A DNA stretch of 64,000 nucleotides from Gymnothorax reevesii (lineage: Eukaryota; Chordata; Actinopteri; Anguilliformes; Muraenidae): the NCBI GenBank assembly GCA_029721435.1, contig CM056583.1:53919620-53983619 (forward strand), read 5' to 3'. Below are positions 22,445-32,570 of the stretch, one piece after another. Every line of letters begins with the position of its first letter. Position 1 is the stretch's first letter. Under the pieces are notes generated by a model. That model searched no databases, was not told the origin of the DNA, and was given only the letters and a program-made list of their open reading frames with translations. The translations under genes were made by a program, and so were the position numbers.

Positions 22445-23760
22445 TGTTGTGAATCTGCATTTCGGTCATGCCTTTCCCTAGTTCCATGTTTAAGTTTTGT
22501 GCCTGGCCATGCCACGTATGCTGTTTGTGTTTAAGTGACCACTGCCTGCCTCTGACCATCCCCATGATTATATATTGTGTTTTGTTGTTTGATTTCATGT
22601 TTTATTATTTTTCATGTTTTGTTATTATTTATGTCTTTGCCATGTTTTATAGTCTTGCCATGTTTCACAGCCTTGCCATGTTTTCATAGCCTTGCCATGC
22701 TTTCATAGTCTTGTTTTTAGTTCTAGTCCTGCACTTCGTTTACCCTGTCTTGTCTTGTGTAGGTCTTTGCCCACGGTCCCTTGTCTGACGTGCCACTCAT
22801 TCGGGTGATTTCCTGGTTTCTGGGATTTCAATCTTTCTTCATATCTCGTTTTTCTTCCTTCCTCTCTCTGTTACTATCCACTAACCATACTAACAGTTTA
22901 TTGTTTTCGATTAATTACTAACCAAGATTAACAATGTATATTTTTACTAACGGACTAACTTGCACTCGGGATTGTATAGCTGCACATACTAATAGACTAA
23001 CGATCTCTCAGCATTCGCCCAATCTGTATCTCCGCCCTCCTTGCCTATCACTAATTATCTCTACTGCAGTTTCCACTTATATCTCAGGCTTTCCCTTTTC
23101 TTTAGACTGTACACTTTAGTACTCCTTAACCGGAGCCGTTTATTCGTTCATAGGAATGTCTAGTTATCCCTGTCTGCGTTTCGGCATTCGCCAGATTCAT
23201 GTAATTAGATAAACCCTCATGTGTCAATCCTGATTATTGTTTCATTGATCGCACCTGTGCTCCCTTGTCATGTGTTCACCCCGGATGTGTACATAAGGTG
23301 TCTGCACTTTTAGTTCCTTGTCAGATTGTCTTTACTCCTTTGTCTTGTGCTACGTTCCTCGCCTTGCTCATTGTGATATTTTCTTTCTGACTGGATTGCC
23401 CGACACTTGTTTTTGGTTTGCCCTTTTGGATCTGATTGCTTTTGTGAGTTTTGACCTATTTTTGCCTGACCACGTCTATTGTCTTTTGCTGCCCTGGTAT
23501 TTGGATTCGGACTGTTTACGGCTAATGAGTTTGCCTCTCCACCAAACCCACGCCTGTGTACCGAACCATTTTTGCCTGACCTTGAGTTTTGTTATTGGTG
23601 CCCTGGTTACAGTTTTGGATTTTGCCCTTTGGATTCTGTTTGTGGATTGTGGACATTGTACTGTTGCCAGCTCTGTTGGGGGGTTTCCCCCTTCAGAAAT
23701 AAAGCCTCCATTTTGCATTTATCTGGTTCTCGCTCTTGGCTCATTTCGTAAAACCTCACA
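22445..23760 (+). repeat. 5' LTR of the gypsy element
   Basis: 1316 bp, starts TGTTGTGAATC and ends CCTCACA. It carries the element promoter and the polyadenylation signal (AATAAAG near 23697). Compared with the 3' LTR, its TATA box reads TACATAA and the transcript-start ten-mer has one change (GTCAGATTGT at 23320-23329). The large forward frame across its end (to 23935) is partly just LTR sequence read through into gag and is not a separate gene. Confidence 0.95.
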
Positions 23761-23762
23761 TT

Positions 23763-23772
23763 ACGATCTGAC
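23763..23772 (+). promoter_or_regulatory. Self-primer binding site of the gypsy element
   Basis: ACGATCTGAC lies two bases after the 5' LTR, where reverse transcription is primed. It is the exact reverse complement of GTCAGATCGT in the LTR (28937-28946), which begins 30 nt after the start of the TATA box and so should be at or near the 5' end of the RNA. No TGG-starting tRNA-type site is present. In Tf1 and sushi elements the RNA's own 5' end folds back on such a site as primer. Confidence 0.75.
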
Positions 23773-23773
23773 C

Positions 23774-24799
23774 ATGACGGAGCCAGCGTCAGACCAGTCT
23801 CTGCAGGAGGCAGTGCACCAGCAGGGCACTCAGTTGGAGTTTCAGGAACGTCAGCTCCGTGCTTTGATGCAGCACATGCAAACTATGAGTCTCCAGATGG
23901 CGGATCTCACTCGCTCAGTGCAGGAGGCGCAGTGACTACAGTCACCCCAGCCTACCGTCTATACTCCTCCTGCTCCCGCTTCCGCTCCGCCCCTACCCAG
24001 CTGCGAGCCACGTCTACCACCGCCGGAGAGGTACGACGGGAACTCGGGAGCATGTCGGGCGTTTCTCACCCAGTGCGAGCTCATCTTCTGCCTGCAGCCT
24101 TCGTCCTTCCCCACCGAAAGAGCGCGAGTTGCTTTCATTATCACGCAACTGACAGGAAGAGCTAAGCAGTGGGCTACAGCGGCTTGGGAAGCTGATCTCC
24201 CATGTGTACAGACTTTTCGTCTACTGGGTGAAGAGATGAGGCGGATCTTTGATCGCACCAAGTTGGGTCACGAGGCAGGACGAGAGATCCTACGCATGCG
24301 ACAAGGTGGGCGTCCCGTAGCCGACTACGCCATTGATTTTCAGACGTTGGCCACCAACAGCAGATGGGGACAGAGAGCTCTGTATGATGCCTTCTTTGAT
24401 GGATTATCTGAAGCACTTAAAGATGAGCTAGTGTCGCGGGAATTACCGGAGAACTTGGACGACCTTGTCGACCTGGCTATTCGCGTGGATTCGCGATTGG
24501 AGGAGCGCCGACGCCTCGCTTCCCGCAGACGACCATATCCAGCTCCCCAGAGTACTCCGCCTCGATCACCCCCTACTGGCAGCCGCCTCCCTGAGCCTGA
24601 ACCCATGCAATTGGGCCGTACGCGCATTCCTGTGGAGGAGAGGGATCGCTGCCGCCGTGATGGGGCCTGCTTTTACTGTGGCAAGGGAGGACACCTTATC
24701 GCTCAGTGCCCTAACAGGGAAAAAAAAAAAGAAGAGAAGAGGTCCTCCTGGTGCCCGCATAGCAACAGTAATAGGGGTGACGCCGGGACAGGAAACTAA
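23774..24799 (+). pseudogene. gypsy gag, one in-frame stop
   Basis: Capsid/nucleocapsid protein that packages element RNA. The ATG at 23774 comes one base after the primer site. The N-terminal part (MTEPASDQSLQEAVHQ...) is Gln-rich and probably coiled. A TGA at 23933-23935 interrupts the frame, which then stays open to a TAA at 24797-24799 (342 codons in all). Past the stop come a proline-rich linker, a retrotransposon gag domain (AFLTQCELIFCLQPSSFP, GRAKQWA, FDRTKLGHEAGREI) and one CCHC zinc knuckle ([14 protein letters not shown]). An A11 tract (24720-24730) after the knuckle marks the change to the pol frame. The TGA may come from CGA by CpG decay (inference). Confidence 0.92.
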
Positions 24800-26730
24800 C
24801 AATCGCACATGCGTTCCTGTAACTTTGGAATGGGGGGGCGAGAGCAGATCCACCGAGGCTCTCGTGGACACCGGAGCGGAGGAAAATGTAATTGATGAGG
24901 AGCTGGCCCGGAAATGGGGCGTTCCCACGGAGAAGATCTTCCCTGATCGAGTGGCCAATTCGCTCAGTGGCCAGAGGATCGCTCAAATAACCCATACGAC
25001 CAGCCCCATCAAACTCAAGGTGTCAGGAAACCACCACGAAACCATTCAGTTCCTCCTGTTATACTCTCCCCATGCTCCTATCGTCCTGGGCCATCCATGG
25101 ATGGCCAAACACCTACCAGAGATCGACTGGCGCAAGAATGAAATTAAGGGATGGAGTCCCAACTGCTCCCTGACATGCCTCCGCAACGCCCTCGACCCTC
25201 TACACAACCCATCTCCGGAGGAGATTCCAGACCTGGAAAAGGTTCCTCTAGAATTCCATGACCTCAAGGAGGTTTTCTCAAAGTCCCGGGCCACCAGCTT
25301 ACCACCTCACCGACCCTATGACTGCACCATAGACCTGAGGCCAGGTACTATGCCCCCTAGAGGCCGACTCTATTCACTCTCCAGACCAGAAACCCAAGCT
25401 ATGGAGAAGTATCTCTCAGAGTCTCTTGCTGCTGGCATTATACGCCCGTCATCATCACCTGCTGGTGCGGGTTTTTTCTTCGTATCAAAGAAGGATGGAT
25501 CATTAAGACCCTGTATTGATTACCGTGGCCTCAACGAGATATCTATTAAGAACCGCTACCCACTTCCCCTCATGAACACCGCTTTTGATCTCCTGCAAGG
25601 AGCCAAGATCTTTACTAAGCTCGACCTCCGGAATGCATACCACTTAGTGCGAATCAGAGAGGGGGACGAATGGAAGACCGCCTTTAACACTCCCACGGGG
25701 CACTGGGAATATTTGGTTCTTCCTTGCGGGCTTACCAACGCTCCAGCAGTGTTTCAAAACCTCGTCAATGATGTCTTAAGAGACATGATAAACAAGTTTG
25801 TTTTCGTTTATCTTGACGATATTCTGATTTTTTCTGAATCCCAGGAGGACCATGTTAAGCATGTTCGCCAAGTGCTCCGTCGCCTCTTGGAGAACCGCCT
25901 TTTCGTCAGGGCCGAAAAGTGTGAGTTTTTTGTTGAAACAACCACTTTTTTGGGTTACATTATTTCTCCGGGCACCATTCGCATGAACCCAGTAAAAGTG
26001 GAGGCAGTTACCAAGTGGCCCCGACCAGAGGACCGTAAGTCACTCCAACGTTTCCTAGGATTTGCCAACTTCAACCGGCGGTTCATCAGGAACTATAGTT
26101 CTGTTGCGGCTCCTCTTACTGCTCTCACCTCCTCCAAGTTCAAGTTTCGTTGGTCGGAGAAAGCAGAGGACGCCTTTAAAGAATTAAAAACCAGATTCAC
26201 ATCTGCACCCATCCTCACTATTCCCAACCCAGAGCTCCAGTTCATCGTCGAGGTGGACGCCTCCAATATTGGAGCTGGAGCCATCCTGTCTCAGAGGTCC
26301 ATGGAGGATGGGAAGATCCATCCATGTGCCTTCTTCTCTCGCCGCCTCAGCTCAGCGAAAAGAAATTACGACATCGGCAACCGGGAGCTGTTGGCGGTGA
26401 AGTTAGCCTTGGAAGAATGGAGGCAATGGCTGGAAGGATCCAAAGTTCCCTTTATTGTCTGGACTGACCATAAGAATTTGGAGTACCTTCAGACGGCCAA
26501 GAGACTCAACCCACGACAAGCCAGGTGGGCATTATTTTTTTCCCGTTTCAATTTCCACATCGTCTTCAGACCAGGAAGTAGAAATGTTAAACCTGACGCC
26601 CTCTCACGCTGTTTTGAGATTAGGGAAGAAAAACCTTGCAATGATACTGTACTCCCTAAGGAGGCTTTTATTAACGCTCTATGTTTTAATATTGAAAGAG
26701 AGGTCAAGGATGTAGTGCTTGCCCCACTAA
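24733..26730 (+). pseudogene. gypsy pol, part 1: protease, RT, RNase H
   Basis: Open frame shifted relative to gag and overlapping its end. Aspartic protease: [12 protein letters not shown] near 24861, with ILGHPW farther on as the flap/C-terminal part. Reverse transcriptase: [36 protein letters not shown] and the active site [10 protein letters not shown] with YLDD at 25809-25820, then LGYIIS and the connection domain. RNase [30 protein letters not shown] and TDHKNLEYL, followed by PDALSR. All catalytic aspartates I can check are kept. The frame is lost between the end of RNase H and integrase, around 26715-26735, probably through a deletion. Confidence 0.95.
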
Positions 26731-26734
26731 TTGC

Positions 26735-28030
26735 CTATACGTTCCAGCTGCTTTGCGCCCCAAGGTCCTGGAGTGGGGGCACTCCTCCATGCTGTCCTGC
26801 CATCCTGGGGTACGCCGCACCAAGGACTTTATTCTCCAGAGATTTCGGTGGCCAGAAATAACTCAGGATGTTCAGGGTTTTGTAGCTGCTTGCTCGGTCT
26901 GCGCCCAGGCTAAGACATCACACCAGCCCCCTCAAGGTTTGCTTCAGCCCCTTCCTACACCACATCGCCCCTGGTCCCACATTGCACTAGATTTTGTCAC
27001 TGGCCTTCCCCCTTCCAATCACCACACCACCATTCTCAAGATAGTTGATAGATTCTCCAAAGCCGTTCATTTAGTCCCCCTCACCAAGCTCCCTTCCGCT
27101 CAAGAAACCGCTAATCCCATCATTCAACACGTTATTAGACTTCACGGAATCCCCACCGACATCACTTCTGATCGTGGTCCCCAATTCACTGCTCTGTTTT
27201 GGAAAGCATTTTGTAAGTCACTTAGCACTTCAGTTAGTTTGTCATCAGGTTTTCACCCCCAAACTAATGGCCAGACCGAGCGAGCTAACCAGTCTGTGGA
27301 GAATGTTCTTAGGTGTTTATGTGTCAGGAACCCCTCCTCCTGGAGCCATCAATTGCCGTGGGTGGAATACGCCCTGAACAGCCACACCTCGGCTGCCTCC
27401 GGCGTTTCCCCCTTCAGGGCCTGCCTAGGCTACCAACCCCCGTTGTTCCCGTCTCAGGAGGAAGAAGTAGCCGTTCCTTCAGCTCGTGAATTCGTGCGCA
27501 GATGTAGACGCACCTGGATTACCACCCGCTAGGCCCTGCTCAGGTCGGTCTCCAGGATGAAGGAGCAGGCCGACAGGAGACGCACATCTGCTCCCACGTA
27601 CCGACCTGGGCAGCGGGTTTGGCTTTCTTCAAGGGACATTCCCCCCAGAGGTAACGGGGGTAAACTTTTCCCTAAGTACCTGTGCCCATTCACCATTGAA
27701 AAGGTCCTCAGTCCCACTGCTATTCGCCTCCGTCTCCCCCTGTCCATGCGACGAATACACCCTACCTTTCATGTATCCCAACTCAAACCTGCTGTAACCC
27801 ACCACCTGTCCTCTGGACCTGATCCCCCTCCACCCGCCCGGATCATCGACGGAGGCGAAGTCTACACGGTCCGTGCCCTCCTGGACTCTCGTCGACGAGG
27901 CAGAGGTCTACAGTACCTCGTCGACTGGGAGGGTTATGGACCGGAACACCGCAGTTGGGTCCCTGCCCGACACATTCTGGATAAGACTTTAATAAGAGAC
28001 TTTCATGCTGCATCTAGGTCTTCGAATTGA
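26735..28030 (+). pseudogene. gypsy pol, part 2: integrase and chromodomain, one stop
   Basis: Second pol frame. Integrase zinc domain: His in [10 protein letters not shown] and the pair CSVCAQAK. Catalytic core: Asp in ALDFVTGLP, Asp in TSDRGPQF, Glu in [13 protein letters not shown] (DDE intact). An in-frame TAG at 27530-27532 falls after the core. The same frame then continues with a basic region, a GPY/F-like module ([10 protein letters not shown], with the Gly replaced by Cys) and a chromodomain ([31 protein letters not shown]) to a TGA at 28028-28030. In chromoviruses the chromodomain directs integration to particular chromatin. Two lesions separate this copy from a working pol. Confidence 0.94.
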
Positions 28031-28046
28031 ACGCCAGGAGGCGTTC
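28029..28046 (+). other. Hairpin between pol and polypurine tract
   Basis: GAACGCC, loop AGGA, GGCGTTC: a perfect 7-bp stem that overlaps the pol stop codon and sits three bases before the G-run used for plus-strand priming. Confidence 0.6.
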
Positions 28047-28049
28047 GTT

Positions 28050-28059
28050 GGGGGGGGGG
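28050..28059 (+). promoter_or_regulatory. Polypurine tract
   Basis: Ten G in a row, three bases before the 3' LTR. In LTR retrotransposons the purine tract here resists RNase H and primes plus-strand synthesis. All-G rather than mixed A/G is unusual. Confidence 0.75.
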
Positions 28060-28062
28060 TTC

Positions 28063-29371
28063 TGTTGTGAATCTACATTTGGTCATGCCTTTCCCTAGTT
28101 CCATGTTTAAGTTTTGTGCCTGGCCATGCCACGTATGCTGTTTGTGTTTAAGTGACCACTGCCTGCCTCTGACCATCCCCATGATTATGTATTGTGTTTT
28201 GTTGTTTGATTTCATGTTTTATTATTTTTCATGTTTTGTTATTATTTATGTCTTTGCCATGTTTTATAGTCTTGCCATGTTTCACATCCTTGCCATGTTT
28301 TCATAGCCTTGCCACGCTTTCATAGTCTTGTTTTTAGTTCTAGTCCTGCACTTCGTTTACCCTGTCTTGTCTTGTGTAGGTCTTTGCCCACGGTCCCTTG
28401 TCTGACGTGCCACTCATTCGGGTGATTTCCTGGTTTCTGGGATTTCAATCTTTCTTCATATCTCGTTTTTCTTCCTTCCTCTCTCTGTTACCATCCACTA
28501 ACCATACTAACAGTTTATTGTTTTCGATTAATTACTAACCAAGATTAACATTGTATATTTTTACTAACGGACTAACTTGCACTCGGGATTGTATAGCTGC
28601 ACATACTAATAGACTAACGATCTCTCAGCATTCGCCCAATCTGTATCTCCGCCCTCCTTGCCTATCACTAATTATCTCTACTGCAGTTTCCACTTATATC
28701 TCAGGCTTTCCCTTTTCTTTAGACTGTACACTTTAGTACTCCTTAACCGGAGCCGTTTATTCGTTCATAGGAATGTCTCGTTATCCCTGTCTGCGTTTCG
28801 GCATTCGCCAGATTCATGTAATTAGATAAACCCTCATGTGTCAATCCTGATTATTGTTTCATTGATCGCACCTGTGCTCCCTTGTCATGTGTTCACCCCG
28901 GATGTGTATATAAGGTGTCTCCACTTTTAGTTCCTTGTCAGATCGTCTTTACTCCTTTGTCTTGTGCTACGTTCCTCGCCTTGCTCATTGTGATATTTTC
29001 TTTCTGACTGGATTGCCCGACACTTTTTTTTGGTTTGCCCTTTTGGATCTGATTGCTTTTGTGAGTTTTGACCTATTTTTGCCTGACCACGTCTATTGTC
29101 TTTTGCTGCCCTGGTATTTTGGATTCGGACTGTTTACGGCTAATGAGTTTGCCTCTCCACCAAACCCACGCCTGTGTACCAAACCATTTTTGCCTGACCT
29201 TGAGTTTTGTTATTGGTGCCCTGGTTACAGTTTTGGATTTTGCCCTTTGGATTCTGATTGTGGACATTGTACTGTTGCCAGCGCTGTTGGGGGGTTTCCC
29301 CCTTCAGAAATAAAGCCTCCATTTTGCATTTATCTGGTTCTCGCTCTTGGCTCATTTCGTAAAACCTCACA
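28063..29371 (+). repeat. 3' LTR of the gypsy element
   Basis: 1309 bp, TGTTGTGAATC to CCTCACA. Nearly identical to the 5' LTR. It lacks about 8 bp near 29260 that the 5' copy has and keeps an intact TATATAA box. AATAAAG lies near 29308. Confidence 0.95.
28907..28946 (+). promoter_or_regulatory. LTR core promoter and predicted RNA start
   Basis: TATATAA at 28907-28913 and GTCAGATCGT at 28937-28946. The 30-nt spacing places the ten-mer at the expected transcription start, so it would be the 5' end of the element RNA. Same spacing in the solo LTR (18228 and 18258). Confidence 0.7.
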
Positions 29372-29376
29372 GTTTC

Positions 29377-29942
29377 AGAAGTATTGGAGTAAACTATGGT
29401 CATGTAACCGCTAAAATAAGAATCTGTTCATATAGACTAAAGGTGTGCTTTCCTTTGCTGGATGATATCAAGGTCAAATGACACAAAAGAGCGCTACAGC
29501 AGAAATTGTCAAATAAGTTAAGTTTTAGTTGAGATACTGTTGTCAAGCAAGGCTTGCTATACCTGACTAGAGGCAGGGGGAAAGAGAAATCACTGTATGT
29601 TACAGTGATGCTTGGTGCATCCAAATTGTGCGCTGAGAAGTAATACACTGTTGATACCAGAAGCACAAAATTGTAGAAGTATCTGCAGCATGTTTTAACC
29701 ATTGTTAATGCACATTCAATCCAGTAAGATGACAGTGCAGTTAGCAGTAATGGTTTTAGAGACAAAAATAAATGTGTTTTTTATTTCTTTTGTACTTTAT
29801 AAAAGATTATTATTCTGATCTAATTTTCAATTCGATCCACATTTCACAGACAATGAAATAAAAAAAGTTTGAAATACTGTACTTTAGTACATTGTCCGTG
29901 AACACGTCAAACTTTCATCCCCAGTCAAAAATAAATAGATAG
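29377..29942. other. No gene seen
   Basis: DNA just past the gypsy insertion. A minus-strand frame (29400-29765) shows no motif. Confidence 0.35.
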
Positions 29943-30357
29943 TGTAATGGCCGGTTGAATATGGAGGCCAAGTGCAACGGCCAGGGAGAAAGAGAGTAGC
30001 ACAGACACAGCACAAACACAGAGAATTATATAGACAAAACGAGAGCACTCGTGCTTCCAAAGGATGTATAATAGTCCGAATCACGGAAGCAAAGCGAGAA
30101 ACTCCAATACTTAGAAGATAGAAAGTCATGCAAAACCTGACTACAGATATCTTCGGCTATAGTGCGAAGCTAAAAATGGACACTCTAGCAAAGGGGGCAT
30201 AACAGACTTCCTGCTTATATAGAGTCTGGGAAAGTGCTGCCCCAGCTCACTCAGTAAGCTGGGTAAAGAATTTGATAGTCCAGGAATATTATATAGTCCT
30301 GGGACGAGAGCCGCAAAGAAAAGTTCAAACCACACGCACACCTCACAAACCATGACA
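29943..30357 (-). repeat. Probable solo LTR, different family (415 bp)
   Basis: On the minus strand it starts TGTCATGGTTTG and ends GGCCATTACA. Flanking 5-mers are GATAG (29938-29942) and GATGG (30358-30362), four of five matching. A CTATATAAGCAGG box sits where an LTR promoter should be. No internal element remains, so the family is unknown. Confidence 0.5.
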
Positions 30358-31384
30358 GATGGATAGATAGGCCAAGCCTGAAATGGCAAAAATATGATGC
30401 TTTTCAACAAATCGTTTGTCAGATAATTTGCAAGAATTAAACGAATGCAGTCCCAAGACATTTTCTGCCACCTTTTTCACCTTAATATTTGCGCCAGTGA
30501 ACTGTTTGGTAAAAAGCAGCTTCAGTCTGAAGCCGAGTGGCTTCACTGTGAATGTCAATTAACTCTTTGGAGTTAATGCAAATATTGCAGAAAGGTTTTC
30601 TTCCCACAGCTGAAAAGTTGTCGAAAGAGGAATGAACAGATGTTATTTTTCTTTGTAAAAAGTTTGTCCTCTGGTTGACTGACATGGGTATAATATTTAA
30701 TGAAATCAAAAAAAAAAAAAAAAACATTCCAAACGAAAGTCCTTTATCTGTTTGTCTAATTCTGGCTAATTTCCTGACACACGACTTGTTATTAAGATCA
30801 TGAAAGCTTCATATTGTAAGATTCTGGGCTTGCCCAATTTTTTGTCCTGGTCACTACATACCTGAAGGGCTGTGTTGAAATTGGAATGACCTGATGCGCG
30901 AATCATAAGCATATTGTTCCTCTGAAAGAGGCAAAGTCAAGCCAGACAACATAAATCCGAACAAAGCGCATTGCAAAAGTCACTGCAATGACAAGCAGGC
31001 CCACATGGTTTATAACGTCTCAAAAGCACACCAACAATATATGTGCTCCCCTGTTTTAACCTACACATGAAATGTCCTCCCTCCTGTTTTTGTTCTTTGC
31101 AACACCACAGAATTGTGCACAGATCATCATATATCGCAGGCCCCGAGGGTGAGACATTATGGCCACTGAAACAGCAGCCCAGCTGGCCAGCATAAAACAC
31201 GACGTCTGTCAATGGAAGAAGCAGGGATTGTGGGTCCCACTCAAATATAAATCTTCCAAGGGGGATATGGGATGTCTTAGAGAGGCTGAGTCTCTCAGAA
31301 GTAAAGATGGCCAGAAGCTCTCCAACCTGTGAAGGCTTTCGTAAAAAAAAAATAGTGGAATACTTTAAAAGCAATGTTCCTTAA
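30358..31384. other. No gene seen
   Basis: Contains an A-run (30709-30724). A 145-codon minus-strand frame (30937-31374) has no recognisable domain and I do not support it as a gene. Confidence 0.35.
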
Positions 31385-32480
31385 TGTCACATTGCAAAGG
31401 CTTTGAAGGTCTCATGATCGACAGTGCAAAACATCATCAAAAAATTCAGAGAAACTGGAAAAATCTCTGTGCGTAAGGGACAAGACCGAAGACGTTTACT
31501 GGATGCCTGTGATCTGCGGCCCTCAGACGCCACTGCATTACTCACTGACACAATTCTGTCATTGACATTACTAAATGGGCCCAGGAATACTTCAGAAAAC
31601 CACAGCCTGTAAACACAGTCCGCTGTGCCATCCACATATGCCACCTAAAACTCTATCATGCAGAAATTATTGAATATGATCCAGAAGCGCTGCCATATTC
31701 TGTGGGCCAAGGCTCATTTAAAACTGTAGCAAAGTCTCCTGTGATCTGGAAAAATCAAGCAACTCAAAATTTTGAGAAAATTTATTTGGACCAACATTTG
31801 GAGCGACTAGGTTTTACTCTTTCCTTTTATCAGGTTAAAATGTCTGAAACACCTGTCCAATGGCAGTTTTTCATCTGGAAGAACCTAGGAAGTCAATGTT
31901 TACTGAGCATCATAGGGATATGGAAAAACCTACCAAGTAGTGCCAGCTAATCACCAGGCACATTGAAGTCACATTATCAACTTGCAAAATAGCAGCCTCC
32001 ATGAAAGCATCCGATTGAGTTTGTTGGGCAGACATTTGTCACATTTCTTGCTTTTTTAGGAGAATTTAGGCAAGGTTCATCAGCATTGTGCTTTAAACAG
32101 GGTTTTGAGGAGGACTATCAGGAAGTTGAATTTCTGAAGCCAAAATTTAGACTTGACATTCCTTTAGCCACCAGAAGCAAACCACGGGGCATTCCTGATA
32201 TAATCCGTCAAAAGCTTCAAGAACTGGCACAGTCATTTTTGGCTGCCAAGAGGAATTTCTGGCAGGATATACCAGTAAATGACAGAAATCCTGATCTTGT
32301 AGAATGGTTAGAGTAGTGCATAGATACTGGTATGATTTTTATGATTGCGCTTATGATTTTTTTCTGTCTCCAAAGTGTTTATAGAATTCATATCAGAGAA
32401 CCCATTAGCGCATGTTTGGGACACTTGCATGTTTTTAAAAGCACCATGAATGCTGAAAGGTATATGAAGCTTTTATAGCA
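31385..32480 (+). pseudogene. Tc1-like transposase remnant split by an insert
   Basis: First piece 31385-31735: the DNA-binding region in broken frames (KKFRETGKISVRKGQDRRRLL, WAQEYF, CHLKLYH) up to GQGSFKT. Second piece about 32400-32480: GHLHVFKSTMNAERYMK, which in the family lies some 80-90 residues farther on. The catalytic first-Asp block is missing, and about 660 bp of unrelated DNA (31736-32400) lies between them. It belongs to the same Tc1 family as 55545-56647, with which it shares the GAAACTGGAAAAATCTCTGT stretch. Confidence 0.75.
32059..32316 (+). other. Orphan open frame with possible splice acceptor, unrecognised
   Basis: Unrecognised. Inside the insert that splits the Tc1 remnant, a pyrimidine-rich tract ending TTTTTTAG (about 32051-32058) is followed by an open frame to a TAG at 32314-32316. 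It reads EFRQGSSALCFKQGF, then DYQEVEFLKPKFRLD, PRGIPDIIRQKLQELAQS and FWQDIPVND, ending VEWLE. Composition looks protein-like (amphipathic helix, W residues). It could be an exon copied by a mobile element or part of an unknown transposon. No start codon is needed if it is an internal exon. Confidence 0.35.
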
Positions 32481-32495
32481 TACTTTTTCACAGCA

Positions 32496-32498
<3 letters not shown>

Positions 32499-32550
<52 letters not shown>
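32499..32550. repeat. (TA)26 microsatellite
   Basis: Perfect TA dinucleotide repeat, followed by interrupted TA-rich sequence to about 32570. Confidence 0.98.
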
Positions 32551-32557
<7 letters not shown>

Positions 32558-32570
32558 TTATATATATGAA

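Larger units (their letters stand above)
22445..29371 (+). mobile_element. Ty3/gypsy chromovirus (Tf1/sushi type), near complete
   Basis: A 6.9-kb LTR retrotransposon flanked by exact 5-bp duplications GTTTC (22440-22444 and 29372-29376). Order: 5' LTR, primer site, gag with one zinc knuckle, then protease, reverse transcriptase, RNase H, integrase and chromodomain, G-rich tract, 3' LTR. RT before integrase and a C-terminal chromodomain mark it as a Ty3/gypsy chromovirus, and the self-priming layout points to the Tf1/sushi group. There is no envelope gene. I count by eye about 15 differences between the two LTRs (including a short deletion), which suggests a fairly recent insertion. A stop in gag, a frame break in pol and a stop before the chromodomain region make this copy non-autonomous. 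Confidence 0.95.

Noticed and set aside
23318..23935. 205-codon open frame across the 5' LTR end
   Set aside because: Its first part is LTR sequence; only the part from the ATG at 23774 is gag.
28031..28062. Envelope gene for the gypsy element
   Set aside because: Only a hairpin and the G-run separate the pol stop from the 3' LTR, so there is no room.
30937..31374. 145-codon minus-strand frame
   Set aside because: No domain, no splice or promoter context, and composition typical of chance frames.
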